Of a stretch of 64,000 bases of DNA, positions 33,919-41,912 are shown in pieces (within the stretch, counting starts at the first letter, position 1; each line of letters begins with the position of its first letter). Where the stretch lies: positions 4,092,001 to 4,156,000 of the forward strand of contig CBDCDJ010000007.1 in the NCBI GenBank assembly GCA_965215355.1, given 5' to 3'. Source of the DNA: CBDCDJ01 sp965215355 (GTDB taxonomy: Bacteria > Deinococcota > Deinococci > Deinococcales > Trueperaceae). The notes beneath the pieces are model-generated. The model saw nothing but the letters and a program-made list of their open reading frames with translations. It made no database searches and was not told the origin of the DNA. The translations under genes and the position numbers were made by a program.

Positions 33919-34517
33919 TGGCGGACTTGAGAGAGATTACGGTCGTGGACAAAACCGGCGCGACGGGTCGGGTTCTGGGAGAGTTGGACGCCGACGAACA
34001 CATGGTCGTCGTGGAGTTCGAGGGCTCGAGCTACCAGCTGCCGCGTGACACGCTCGTTCCGCAGGGGGACGACAGCTTTCTGCTGCCGCTCAGCCTGAGC
34101 GAACTCGCCGTGGCTAGACAAGTCATCCCGGTCATCCACGAACAGATAGACATCGGCAAGCGCGTCGTGAACGAACAGGTCCGCATCTACACGACGGTGC
34201 GCGAGCGGCCTGAACAAGTGAACGTCGAGTTGGAAGACGTCGAAGTGAGCGTCGAGCACGTGCCTGTCGGCAGGATGCTCGAGGGCAAGGCCGAAATGCG
34301 CACCGAGGGCGACGTGACCATCATCCCGGTCGTCGAAGAGCGTGTGGTCGTCACCAAGCAGTTGTACCTCAAAGAAGAGGTTCACGTCACGCGCAAGCGC
34401 GTGGCGAGGACGCAAACCGAAACCGTAACTTTGCGTGAAGAAGAGGTCAGGGTCGAGCGGACGCCGACGAGCGCAGCCGAGGGGGGCGATGGTTATGTAA
34501 CACCGAACGAGGACTAA
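33918..34517 (+). CDS. DUF2382 (YsnF/AvaK-like) stress protein
   Basis: Protein of 199 residues. An N-terminal beta-rich part (ITVVDKTGATGRVLGELDADEHMVVVEFEG) resembles PRC-barrel-like domains. The rest is DUF2382: LPLSLSELAVARQVIPVIHEQIDIGKRVVN, ERVVVTKQLYLKEEVHVTRKR and VTLREEEVRVERT. Such proteins are induced by salt, desiccation or general stress in several phyla; their biochemical role is unknown. The start overlaps the stop of the small membrane peptide. Confidence 0.85.
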   Translation: MADLREITVVDKTGATGRVLGELDADEHMVVVEFEGSSYQLPRDTLVPQGDDSFLLPLSLSELAVARQVIPVIHEQIDIGKRVVNEQVRIYTTVRERPEQVNVELEDVEVSVEHVPVGRMLEGKAEMRTEGDVTIIPVVEERVVVTKQLYLKEEVHVTRKRVARTQTETVTLREEEVRVERTPTSAAEGGDGYVTPNED

Positions 34518-34602
34518 CCCTCTTACCCCTTCGCAGCTAAAGGCCGACACGCCAAAAGCTGACACAGAAACTAAAATCAACCCTTTGGGAGGCAACAAAA
34601 AA

Positions 34603-35871
34603 ATGGCACAAACAGTTGTAGGACTTTACGACCACATTTCGCAAGCGCGCGACACCGTCGAAGACTTGGTCGACGCCGGCTTCAAGCGCGACCAGATCAG
34701 CTTTACCGCCAACGCTTCGGCGGCCGAGTACGGCAAGTACTTCGACGAAGAAGGCCGTCACCGCACCGACATCGACTACGACGCGGACTACGACGACCAC
34801 GAGATGACCTCGGGCGAGGGTGCCGCGGCGGGCGCGGGCATCGGCGCGACCATCGGCGGTTTGGGCGGTTTGCTCATGGGCTTGGGCTTGTTGGCCGTTC
34901 CGGGCGTGGGTCCGGCGCTGGCGGCCGGTCCTATCGTGTCGGCCTTGGTCGGCGCGGGCATCGGCGCGGCGGCGGGCGGCCTTATGGGCGCACTCGTCAA
35001 CCACGGCGTCCCCGAAGAGGAAGCCGGTTACTACTCCGAAGGCGTGCGCCGCGGCGGCTCGCTGGTGATGCTCACCGTCGAGGACGACCGCGTGAACGAC
35101 GTCGAGCGCATTATGAACATGCACAACCCCGTCGACATCGACGAGCGCGCGGCAGCTTGGAAAGAAGAAGGCTTCACCGAGTTCGACCGCGAGGCCGAGC
35201 CCTACACCGCCGAGCAAGTCATGGAAAATCGTGAAAGGTACGCGATTCCCATCGTCGAGGAAGACGTCAAAGTCGGCAAGCGTCAAGTCCAAGAGGGCGG
35301 CAAGCGCATCCGCAGCTACGTCCGCGAGACGCCGGTCGAAGAGCAGGTCACCCTGCGGGACGAAGAAGTCCACGTCGAGCGTCGCCCTGTGGACCGCGCC
35401 GTCACCGACACCGACGACGCTTTTGAAGAAAAAACCATCGAGATGACCGAGAGCCACGAAGAGGCTGTCGTGTCCAAGCAGGCTCGAGTCGTCGAGGAAG
35501 TCGTGGTCGACAAAGAAGCGCGCGAGCACACCGAAACGGTCCGCGATACCGTGCGCCGCACCGAGGTCGAGGTCGAGGACATCGGCACCTCGGACCGCGC
35601 CGTGCAAGCCTCAGGGTACGACAACGACATGGACGAGTACCGCAAGCACTACACCAGCACCTTTGCCGACTCGGGTCGCGACTACGAATACTACGAACCC
35701 GCTTACCGCTTCGGCAGCCGTTTGGCCCACGAAGACAGCGCCAAAGGCATGAACTGGAACGACCTCCAGGGCGACGCGCAACGCCGCTGGGAAGAGCGCA
35801 ACCCGGGCACCTGGAGCGACTACAGCGACGCCGTGCGTTACAGCTATGACAGGGAGCGCAGCCGTGCGTAA
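34603..35871 (+). CDS. DUF2382 protein with general-stress N-terminal domain
   Basis: Protein of 422 residues in three parts: an N-terminal general-stress-protein-17M-like domain (VVGLYDHISQARDTVEDLVDAGF) with a Gly/Ala-rich hydrophobic hairpin at about 75-130, a central DUF2382 block (IPIVEEDVKVGKRQVQEGGK, EEQVTLRDEEVHVERRPVD, KQARVVEEVVVDKEA), and an acidic, aromatic C-terminus. GGGAGG precedes the ATG. Its stop overlaps the next GTG start, so it is coupled to the secreted fasciclin protein. Likely role: envelope or desiccation stress. Confidence 0.85.
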   Translation: MAQTVVGLYDHISQARDTVEDLVDAGFKRDQISFTANASAAEYGKYFDEEGRHRTDIDYDADYDDHEMTSGEGAAAGAGIGATIGGLGGLLMGLGLLAVPGVGPALAAGPIVSALVGAGIGAAAGGLMGALVNHGVPEEEAGYYSEGVRRGGSLVMLTVEDDRVNDVERIMNMHNPVDIDERAAAWKEEGFTEFDREAEPYTAEQVMENRERYAIPIVEEDVKVGKRQVQEGGKRIRSYVRETPVEEQVTLRDEEVHVERRPVDRAVTDTDDAFEEKTIEMTESHEEAVVSKQARVVEEVVVDKEAREHTETVRDTVRRTEVEVEDIGTSDRAVQASGYDNDMDEYRKHYTSTFADSGRDYEYYEPAYRFGSRLAHEDSAKGMNWNDLQGDAQRRWEERNPGTWSDYSDAVRYSYDRERSRA

Positions 35872-37618
35872 AATTGCCATCCTTTTTCTCACCTTGCTTG
35901 TTGGGCTGTCTTTCGCCCAACAGGACAACCTTGACGCTACGCTTTTGCAGGGTCTCGCCGCCAACGAAGAGTTCTCGAGCCTGGTGGCCCTCATCGACCA
36001 GGCCGGGCTCACCGAAGCCCTCGACGGTGCCGGACCGTTCACCCTCTTCGCCCCCGACAACAACGTTTTTGAAGAACTCAACCCGGACGTCCTGGCTCAG
36101 CTCAACGACAACCCCGAGCTGCTCCAGTCCGTGCTGCAGTCGCACGTGGTCGAAGGTGCCTACGGCATTTTGGACCTGAGAGAAGCGCCGGAAGGCTCCA
36201 TCGTAACGCTGAACGGCGACCCGCTCAGGATTGACCTGACCGCGGGCGGCCTGAAGATAAACGGTGCCGACCTCATCTCGACCGACGTCGAGAACACCTA
36301 CGCCAACGGCGTTTTGAACCAGGTGGGCGACCTCGTTTTGTCCGACGCGCTCCTGGGCCAACTCGGTCTCAGTGACGTCGAAGCGGCGACCGACGACGTG
36401 ACGACCGCCGTGGGTACGAACTTCGTCGACTTAGACGTCGACGGCGATGGCGTTCTCACCCGGGACGAACTCGACGCCGGCATTTACACGCGCTACGACG
36501 CCAACCAAGACGGCATCATCGACCAAGTTGAGTATGACACCAACCCCGGCTTGTTCGGCGGCCCGTTTGCCGACTTCGACGCCGACGCCAGCGGCACCTT
36601 GGACCAAGACGAGTACCGCGGCGCGTTCGACAACGCGGGCGTGTTCGACAGCCTCGACGCCGACGGCAGCGGCGACATTTCTCAAGAAGAGTACGACGCC
36701 AACCGCGACCTGTTGGGTCTCGGTGCGGCGGGCACAGCCGTCCCCGGTGCGGTCACAACGGACGCGGCCATGACGAACACCGGCGTTTTTGGTGACTACG
36801 ACGCCGACGCGGACGGTTTGCTGACCCGCGACGAGTACAACAACGCTCTTTACACGCGTTACGACACCAACGCCGACGGCGTTATCGACCAAGCCGAGTA
36901 CGACGCCGACCCGAGCTTGTTCGGCGGCGCTTTTACCGACTACGACCTCGACGCCAGCGGTGACCTGAACGAAGACGAATACCGCACCGCTTTTGACAGC
37001 AACAGCGTGTTCGACAGCCTCGACACCGACGGTACTGGCGACATCAACCAGCAGGAATACGACGCCAACCCCGACCTGTTGGGCCTCGGCACGGCGGGTG
37101 CCGCGGTGACCGGCGCGACCGCTACGGTCGTCGGGGCTGAAACCGGTGGTGCTGACATGGGTACCGAGACCGGTGGCGCTCAAATGTTCGACGGTACCGT
37201 CGTCGAAGTGCTCACCAACGACGGCCGCTTCGGCACCTTGCTGACGGCCATCAACGACGCAGGTTTGGCGGAGAGCCTGCAACAGCAAGCTCCGTTCACC
37301 CTGTTCGCCCCGACCGACGACGCCTTTGCCGCCTTGCCGGACGCGGAGCGCGAGAGCATCTTGGGCGACACCGACATGCTCAGCAACCTGCTCCTCTACC
37401 ACGTCGTCTCCGGCGAAGTGATGGCAGAAACCCTCATGAGCGACGGCCAAGCGGCGACTTTGGAGGGCAGCGACGTCACGCTCACCGCAGAAGCCAACGG
37501 GACCGTCTCCGTCAACGACGGCCAGGCTCGCGTTACCGAAGCCGACTTGCAAGCTTCCGACGGCGTCGTCCACGTCATTGACGGCGTTCTCGTGCCCGAA
37601 AGCATGATGAACCAGTAA
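35864..37618 (+). CDS. Secreted fasciclin - eight EF-hand - fasciclin protein
   Basis: Protein of 584 residues. A signal peptide (VRKIAILFLTLLVGLSFAQ) precedes a fasciclin FAS1 domain (about 25-165, with AGPFTLFAPDNNVF). Then come two blocks of four EF-hand loops each, for example DVDGDGVLTRDE, DANQDGIIDQVE, DADASGTLDQDE, DADGSGDISQEE and their repeats, separated by a LGLG-type linker. A second FAS1 domain closes the protein (APFTLFAPTDDAF, LLYHVVSGEV, VHVIDGVLVP). FAS1 domains mediate adhesion; the EF hands should bind calcium, so cell-surface adhesion or matrix assembly in response to calcium is likely. GTG start overlaps the upstream gene. A terminator follows. Confidence 0.9.
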   Translation: MRKIAILFLTLLVGLSFAQQDNLDATLLQGLAANEEFSSLVALIDQAGLTEALDGAGPFTLFAPDNNVFEELNPDVLAQLNDNPELLQSVLQSHVVEGAYGILDLREAPEGSIVTLNGDPLRIDLTAGGLKINGADLISTDVENTYANGVLNQVGDLVLSDALLGQLGLSDVEAATDDVTTAVGTNFVDLDVDGDGVLTRDELDAGIYTRYDANQDGIIDQVEYDTNPGLFGGPFADFDADASGTLDQDEYRGAFDNAGVFDSLDADGSGDISQEEYDANRDLLGLGAAGTAVPGAVTTDAAMTNTGVFGDYDADADGLLTRDEYNNALYTRYDTNADGVIDQAEYDADPSLFGGAFTDYDLDASGDLNEDEYRTAFDSNSVFDSLDTDGTGDINQQEYDANPDLLGLGTAGAAVTGATATVVGAETGGADMGTETGGAQMFDGTVVEVLTNDGRFGTLLTAINDAGLAESLQQQAPFTLFAPTDDAFAALPDAERESILGDTDMLSNLLLYHVVSGEVMAETLMSDGQAATLEGSDVTLTAEANGTVSVNDGQARVTEADLQASDGVVHVIDGVLVPESMMNQ

Positions 37619-37646
37619 CAGCGTAAAAGACGCTCACCAGCGTGCC

Positions 37647-37688
37647 AGCCGAGCAGCGTGTCGCAACGACGCGTTGCTCGGCTTTTTC
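37647..37688 (+). terminator. Rho-independent terminator after the fasciclin gene
   Basis: AGCCGAGCAGCG pairs with CGTTGCTCGGCT (one G-T pair) around a short loop, followed by TTTTT. Confidence 0.85.
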
Positions 37689-37759
37689 GGCTCAGGTGGC
37701 GACGTCCTTGTCTTTCAGCGTCTGATGTCTTTCAGCGTCTGAACGCGGTCAGGAGAAAA

Positions 37760-38278
37760 ATGTTTTTCAACGGTTGGGAGGGCGTAGTTCGTATCTTGCT
37801 GATAGGTCCCCTCGCCTACGCGGCTTTGGTCATCTTGCTGCGGGTCTCGGGCAAGCGGACGCTGTCGAAGATGAACGCCTTCGACTTCATCATCACGGTC
37901 GCTTTCGGCTCGACCTTGGCGAGCGTCATTTTGAGCAAAAACGTAGGCCTGGTCGAAGGCGTCCTGGCTTTTGCGGTGCTCATTTTGTGCCAGTACGTCA
38001 TCACCTATTTGTCGGTGCGTTCCGAGCGGTTTCAGCACTTCGTCAAGGCGAGCCCCACCCTTCTTTACCACCAGGGCCGCTTTCTGAGCGAGGTCATGCG
38101 CCGCCAGCGGGTGACCGAAGAGGAGGTGTGGGCGGGCGCTCGAGAGAGCGGTCACCAAAGTTTAGACGCGGTCACGGCGGTGGTGCTGGAAACCGACGGC
38201 AGCTTCTCGGTCATCACCTCCTCGGACGACAAAAACGCTTCGGCGATGGCGAACGTCGTCAACCCGACCCAGGGCTAG
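37760..38278 (+). CDS. DUF421 membrane protein (YetF/YcaP-like)
   Basis: Protein of 172 residues with three N-terminal membrane helices (ILLIGPLAYAALVILLRVSGKRTLSKMNAFDFIITVAFGSTLASVIL region) and a cytoplasmic DUF421 tail (GRFLSEVMRRQRVTEEEVWAGARESG, LDAVTAVVLETDGSFSVI). AGGAG precedes the ATG. A 16-bp direct repeat (TGTCTTTCAGCGTCTG) stands just upstream. DUF421 proteins are linked to envelope stress and sporulation in other bacteria; exact role unknown. It follows the terminator of the fasciclin gene. Confidence 0.88.
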   Translation: MFFNGWEGVVRILLIGPLAYAALVILLRVSGKRTLSKMNAFDFIITVAFGSTLASVILSKNVGLVEGVLAFAVLILCQYVITYLSVRSERFQHFVKASPTLLYHQGRFLSEVMRRQRVTEEEVWAGARESGHQSLDAVTAVVLETDGSFSVITSSDDKNASAMANVVNPTQG

Positions 38279-38304
38279 CTGCAGGTAAGCGTTAAACTAA
38301 GAAC

Positions 38305-38853
38305 GTGCCGAGCGGACGAACCCACGAAGCCGTCAACCTCGCCTTTTTCGGGGGTTTGGCGGTGGGTTACGCCTACGCTCGAGCCGAGGGTTGGTTGGGA
38401 GGCGTGGAGCCGTTTCTCACCCGGCCGACCCTGACCCTGTTCGGCCTGAGCTACTTTGTCGGCACCTTTTTGGTGACCCCCGACCTCGACCTGGCGGAAA
38501 ACAGGGTGCGCTCGAAAAGCCATTGGGGTTTGCTGGGCCTGCTCTGGATACCCTACGGCTCGCTCTTCAGCCACCGCGGCTTGTCGCACACCTGGTTCGT
38601 CGGGCCGCTGACCCGGCTCGTCTACATGGTGGTGGTGGCGCTGGCCCTGAGTTGGCTCGTCACGGCCGCCGCGCCGCTGTTCGGTTACGAGGTGAGCATT
38701 CGCACGCGCTTGCTCAACACCTGGCCGCAGCTGGGCGTGGCGGCGCTGCTGGGTTATTACCTGTCGCAGTGGCTGCACTTGGTGGCCGACGGGGTCCGGC
38801 CGGACCACGGCGCGCGGCGGCAGCGGTCCCGCAAACGTGGCAGGTGGTTTTAG
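38305..38853 (+). CDS. DUF2227 putative metal-binding membrane protein
   Basis: Protein of 182 residues with GTG start and a TAAACT box 6 nt upstream. The N-terminus has the family motif PSGRTHEAVNLA, later TPDLDLAENRVRSKSHWGLLG and FSHRGLSHTWFVGPLTRL, conserved His/Asp residues like those of YdjM/LexA-regulated membrane hydrolases, with about four membrane helices. It may be a membrane-embedded metal-dependent hydrolase. It lies 2 nt before the hydrolase gene. Confidence 0.85.
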   Translation: MPSGRTHEAVNLAFFGGLAVGYAYARAEGWLGGVEPFLTRPTLTLFGLSYFVGTFLVTPDLDLAENRVRSKSHWGLLGLLWIPYGSLFSHRGLSHTWFVGPLTRLVYMVVVALALSWLVTAAAPLFGYEVSIRTRLLNTWPQLGVAALLGYYLSQWLHLVADGVRPDHGARRQRSRKRGRWF

Positions 38854-38855
38854 CG

Positions 38856-39758
38856 ATGTTCGAGACGTTCGCACGTCGGCGCGTGGCGGTGAACGGCGTC
38901 ACCCTCAACGTGGTTGTGAGCGGCGGTGTCGCAGGCGACGATGTCACGGGCAGCAAGCCGCCCTTGCTGCTCCTGCACGGCTACCCGCAAAGCCACGCGA
39001 TGTGGCACGAACTCGGGCCCAGGCTCGCCGAAGCGTTCACCGTCGTCGCGCCCGACCTGCGCGGTTACGGCGACAGCGACCAACCGCCGGGCGACGCCGG
39101 GCACACGACCTACTCGAAGCGCGAGCTGGCGCGGGACGTGCTCGAGCTGATGACGAGTCTCGGTTTCGAGACGTTTGCGGTTGTCGGGCACGACCGCGGC
39201 GCTCGCGTGGCGCACCGTTTGGCGCTCGACGCGCCCGAGGCCGTGACGCGCCTGGCAGTCCTCGACATCGTGCCGACCTACCACGTGTTCGAGACGGTCG
39301 ACGCCTTTATGGCCCGCGCTTACTACCACTGGTTTTTCCTCAGCCAGTCTTTCCCGTTGCCCGAAAAGCTCATCGGTGCGGACCCGCTTTTTTACCTCCA
39401 CCGCAAACTCGGCGGTTGGGGCGGCAAGGGGTTGGGCGTCTTTTCAAAAGAGGTTTTGGCCGAGTACGAGCGCTGTTTCCTGCGTCCAGAAACCGTCCAC
39501 GCCACCTGTGAAGACTACCGGGCCGCGGCGACCGTGGATTTGGAGCACGACCGCGCCGACCGCCACCGCAAACTCACCTGTCCGGTGTTGGCGCTGTGGG
39601 GTGAAAAGGGCATCGTCGAGCAAGGGTACGACGTGCTTTCGGTGTGGCGCGACTACGCGGAAGACCTCCGCGGTGGAGCTGTTCCGGACGCGGGGCACTT
39701 TCTGGTCGAAGAACAGCCGGGGCGTACCCTGGCGGAACTGCTCGAGTTTCTGACCTAG
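38856..39758 (+). CDS. Alpha/beta hydrolase, haloacetate (fluoroacetate) dehalogenase-like
   Basis: Protein of 300 residues. Catalytic residues of the dehalogenase group are visible: oxyanion loop HGYPQSHAMWH, nucleophile Asp in VVGHDRGARVAHRLALD with the two Arg that bind the carboxylate, a YYHWFF cap motif whose His-Trp pair holds the halide in fluoroacetate dehalogenase, and the closing His in DAGHFLVEE. These enzymes hydrolyse haloacetates; relatives act on epoxides or esters, so substrate is inferred. ATG at 38856 is right after the DUF2227 stop. Sequence upstream in frame overlaps that gene and was rejected. Confidence 0.85.
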   Translation: MFETFARRRVAVNGVTLNVVVSGGVAGDDVTGSKPPLLLLHGYPQSHAMWHELGPRLAEAFTVVAPDLRGYGDSDQPPGDAGHTTYSKRELARDVLELMTSLGFETFAVVGHDRGARVAHRLALDAPEAVTRLAVLDIVPTYHVFETVDAFMARAYYHWFFLSQSFPLPEKLIGADPLFYLHRKLGGWGGKGLGVFSKEVLAEYERCFLRPETVHATCEDYRAAATVDLEHDRADRHRKLTCPVLALWGEKGIVEQGYDVLSVWRDYAEDLRGGAVPDAGHFLVEEQPGRTLAELLEFLT

Positions 39759-39765
39759 CCCTGGT

Positions 39766-39880
39766 TTTATACGGATTTCGGTAACACAGCCGATAAACCT
39801 AAAGGGCTTTTCGCTTCCTTGCCTTCAGTCCGTATTTTTTCTCCCCGCTCCACTCGCGTTTAGTGAGGAAAGTAAACGGT
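39766..39880. repeat. Dispersed hairpin repeat, family 1, copy A
   Basis: Diverged copy of an element of about 90-125 bp with ends TATACGGATT and AGTCCGTATTTTTT that can pair. It lies between convergent genes and probably acts as their terminator. See the other copies at 42.9, 45.5 and 62.5 kb. Confidence 0.7.
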
Positions 39881-39884
39881 AGTA

Positions 39885-40775
39885 TCAGTTCGCCCCCAGC
39901 CCCACCTCGCCGCAAGCGAGCACGCGGTCGCCGGGCTCGCCCAACACGTACAAAAAGTGGTCCGCGCCGGTAACCGCGTCGTAGCTCAGGGGGCTTTCGG
40001 TCACGCTCGAGTACGGGTCGCCGTCGGCGGCGTTGACGTTCTCGAGCCGCGCTACCTCCTCACGGTCGGGGCCGCAGTCACCTCGGTAGAGGACGGCCGC
40101 GTAGTCGCCGCCCGCCTCGATGCCGACGAGGGACACGGTGAGGCGCGTGCCGCCCGTCAGGTTTTCAGAAACCTGTAAGTTGCCGCTCACGCCGCTCCCC
40201 GCGACCGGGCTGAGGGCGTAGCTGGCGGCTCGAGGGTTTTGGCCGGGGGCCGGGCCGGCGGCGTTCGGGGTCGCCACCGGCGCGGCGGGCGCTGGCGTGG
40301 CGGCTGGCGGGGGCGCGGGGGTGCCGGAAGCGTTCGCCCCCACACCGACCTCGCCACAGGCCGCTAAAGGCGTGTCGTCGGTCGCGCCCGCGTACACGTA
40401 CAAAAAGTAGTCGCTTTCGGTCAGGTCGGCAAAGTCGAGCGCCGTTTGCGTGAGGCTCGCGTAAGGGTCGTCGGGAAAGCTGCCGACGGGGTTCAGGTCG
40501 CGCACGCGCGCCCGGTCGGGACCGCAGTCGCCCTCGAACAGGCTCAGGGCGTAGCGCTGTCCCGGCTCGATACCTTGCAGGGTCACCACAAAGCTGCTGC
40601 CCCCGCCTACTCGCTCGGTCACCTGCAAGTTGCCGCTTACGCCGCTGGCCTCGACCGGGGCCAGGTAGTAGCTGGCGGTTTCCAAACCCCGCTCGGTCGC
40701 CCCGGTTTGGGCGTGGGCACTCCAGAAACCACCCCAAAGTAAAACACCTAACCACAAGCTCGAACAGTTTCGCAT
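39885..40775 (-). CDS. Secreted protein with a duplicated beta domain
   Basis: Protein of 296 residues with a signal peptide ending in SAHA. Two copies of a domain of about 110 residues (near 32-150 and 180-296) are joined by a Pro/Ala linker. Each runs SGVSGNLQVxE, a GI-x-G-x-Y strand, a L-x-x-GDCGPDR turn, a D-P-Y-x-S segment and ends ACGEVGxGAN. The two Cys per copy probably form a disulfide. The fold resembles CHRD or SOD-like beta barrels, but no metal ligands are apparent. Function unknown; probably an envelope protein. GGAGGAGG precedes the ATG. Confidence 0.7.
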   Translation of the reverse strand: MRNCSSLWLGVLLWGGFWSAHAQTGATERGLETASYYLAPVEASGVSGNLQVTERVGGGSSFVVTLQGIEPGQRYALSLFEGDCGPDRARVRDLNPVGSFPDDPYASLTQTALDFADLTESDYFLYVYAGATDDTPLAACGEVGVGANASGTPAPPPAATPAPAAPVATPNAAGPAPGQNPRAASYALSPVAGSGVSGNLQVSENLTGGTRLTVSLVGIEAGGDYAAVLYRGDCGPDREEVARLENVNAADGDPYSSVTESPLSYDAVTGADHFLYVLGEPGDRVLACGEVGLGAN

Positions 40776-40906
40776 CCCCTCCTCCTTTCGTTTGAGCTAC
40801 AGGTTAACCCGGACGAGGGGGTCTGGGCCTTACCCTCGACCTTTACGCGCCGCCCGTTTACCGACTGCCTGGACTGACGGCCCACCGGGCGCGTTACACT
40901 TCTGGA

Positions 40907-41833
40907 ATGACTTCTTACCTGCGTTTCAGCGCCGAGGTCGACACGGCGTTGCGAGAGGGTGCGCCCGTCGTCGCCCTCGAGTCCACCCTCATCTCGCACG
41001 GGATGCCCTACCCGCAAAACGTCGAGACCGCCCGCACGCTCGAGACCATCGTCCGGGACGAAGGTGCGGTGCCCGCGACCGTCGCCCTGCTGGACGGCAA
41101 AGTCTGTGTGGGTTTGGACGCCGCCGGGTTGGAACGCTTAGCGACCGACCCGGACGTGGCGAAAGCGAGCCGCCGCGACTTGCCCTACCTGCTGTCGACG
41201 GGCAAGGCGGGCGCGACGACCGTCGCCGCGACGATGATTTGCGCCGACCTGGCGGGCGTGCGTGTCTTCGCGACGGGCGGCGTCGGCGGGGTGCACCGGG
41301 GCGGCGAGACCTCGCTCGACATTTCGGCCGACCTGCAGGAGTTGGCGCGGACGAGTGTCGCCGTGGTCTGCGCCGGGGCTAAGTCGATTCTGGACATCGG
41401 CCGCACCCTGGAGGTGCTGGAAACCTTGGGCGTGCCGGTCGTCGGCTACGGCACCGACCGTTTTCCCGCCTTTTATACCCGCTCGAGCGGCTACGGGGTC
41501 GACGCCCGGGTCGACTCCTTGACCGAACTTGCCGACCTGCTCCGAACGAAGTGGGGTTTGGGTTTGGCCGGCGGCGTGCTGGTCGCCAACCCGGTGCCCG
41601 CCGCCGCGGCGCTGCCCGCCGAACTCGTCGACAGAGCCACCGAACAGGCCCTCGCCGAGGTCGGCGCGCAGGGCTTGCAGGGCAAGGCGGTCACGCCCTA
41701 CCTGTTGCGCCGCGTCACCGAGCTGACCGAAGGCAAAAGTTTGACCACCAACATCGCCCTCGTCAAACACAATGCGCGGGTGGCGGCGGGTCTGGCTCGA
41801 GCCTTGGCCGAACCGGACGCCGCGGAGGGTTGA
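40907..41833 (+). CDS. psuG: Pseudouridine-5'-phosphate glycosidase
   Basis: Protein of 308 residues. PsuG splits pseudouridine 5'-phosphate into uracil and ribose 5-phosphate. Family motifs are VVALESTLISHGMPYPQNVETA, LSTGKAGATTVAATM with the active-site Lys, FATGGVGGVHRG and NPVPAAAALP. The kinase gene psuK that usually accompanies it is not adjacent. TACACT ends 6 nt before the ATG, so the message is probably leaderless. Confidence 0.95.
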   Translation: MTSYLRFSAEVDTALREGAPVVALESTLISHGMPYPQNVETARTLETIVRDEGAVPATVALLDGKVCVGLDAAGLERLATDPDVAKASRRDLPYLLSTGKAGATTVAATMICADLAGVRVFATGGVGGVHRGGETSLDISADLQELARTSVAVVCAGAKSILDIGRTLEVLETLGVPVVGYGTDRFPAFYTRSSGYGVDARVDSLTELADLLRTKWGLGLAGGVLVANPVPAAAALPAELVDRATEQALAEVGAQGLQGKAVTPYLLRRVTELTEGKSLTTNIALVKHNARVAAGLARALAEPDAAEG

Positions 41834-41912
41834 GGCCGGAGCAAGCAGCTTGCGCGGGTTTAGCGTCGGTCGGGTTCGTCGCTGCAGTTCCCCGACTGAC
41901 TTGACGCCCAAC

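Noticed and set aside
33488..34048. 186-codon frame before the stress cluster
   Set aside because: It overlaps the 45-residue membrane peptide and the DUF2382 gene in another frame, and its content is not protein-like.
36440..37100. Possible DNA repeat array in the fasciclin gene
   Set aside because: The periodicity comes from repeated EF-hand codons, not from a CRISPR or satellite; spacing and sequence vary with the protein repeats.
36431..37573. 380-codon frame antisense to the fasciclin/EF-hand gene
   Set aside because: Val/Gly-rich mirror of Asp-rich repeats; no start signals, no recognisable domain.
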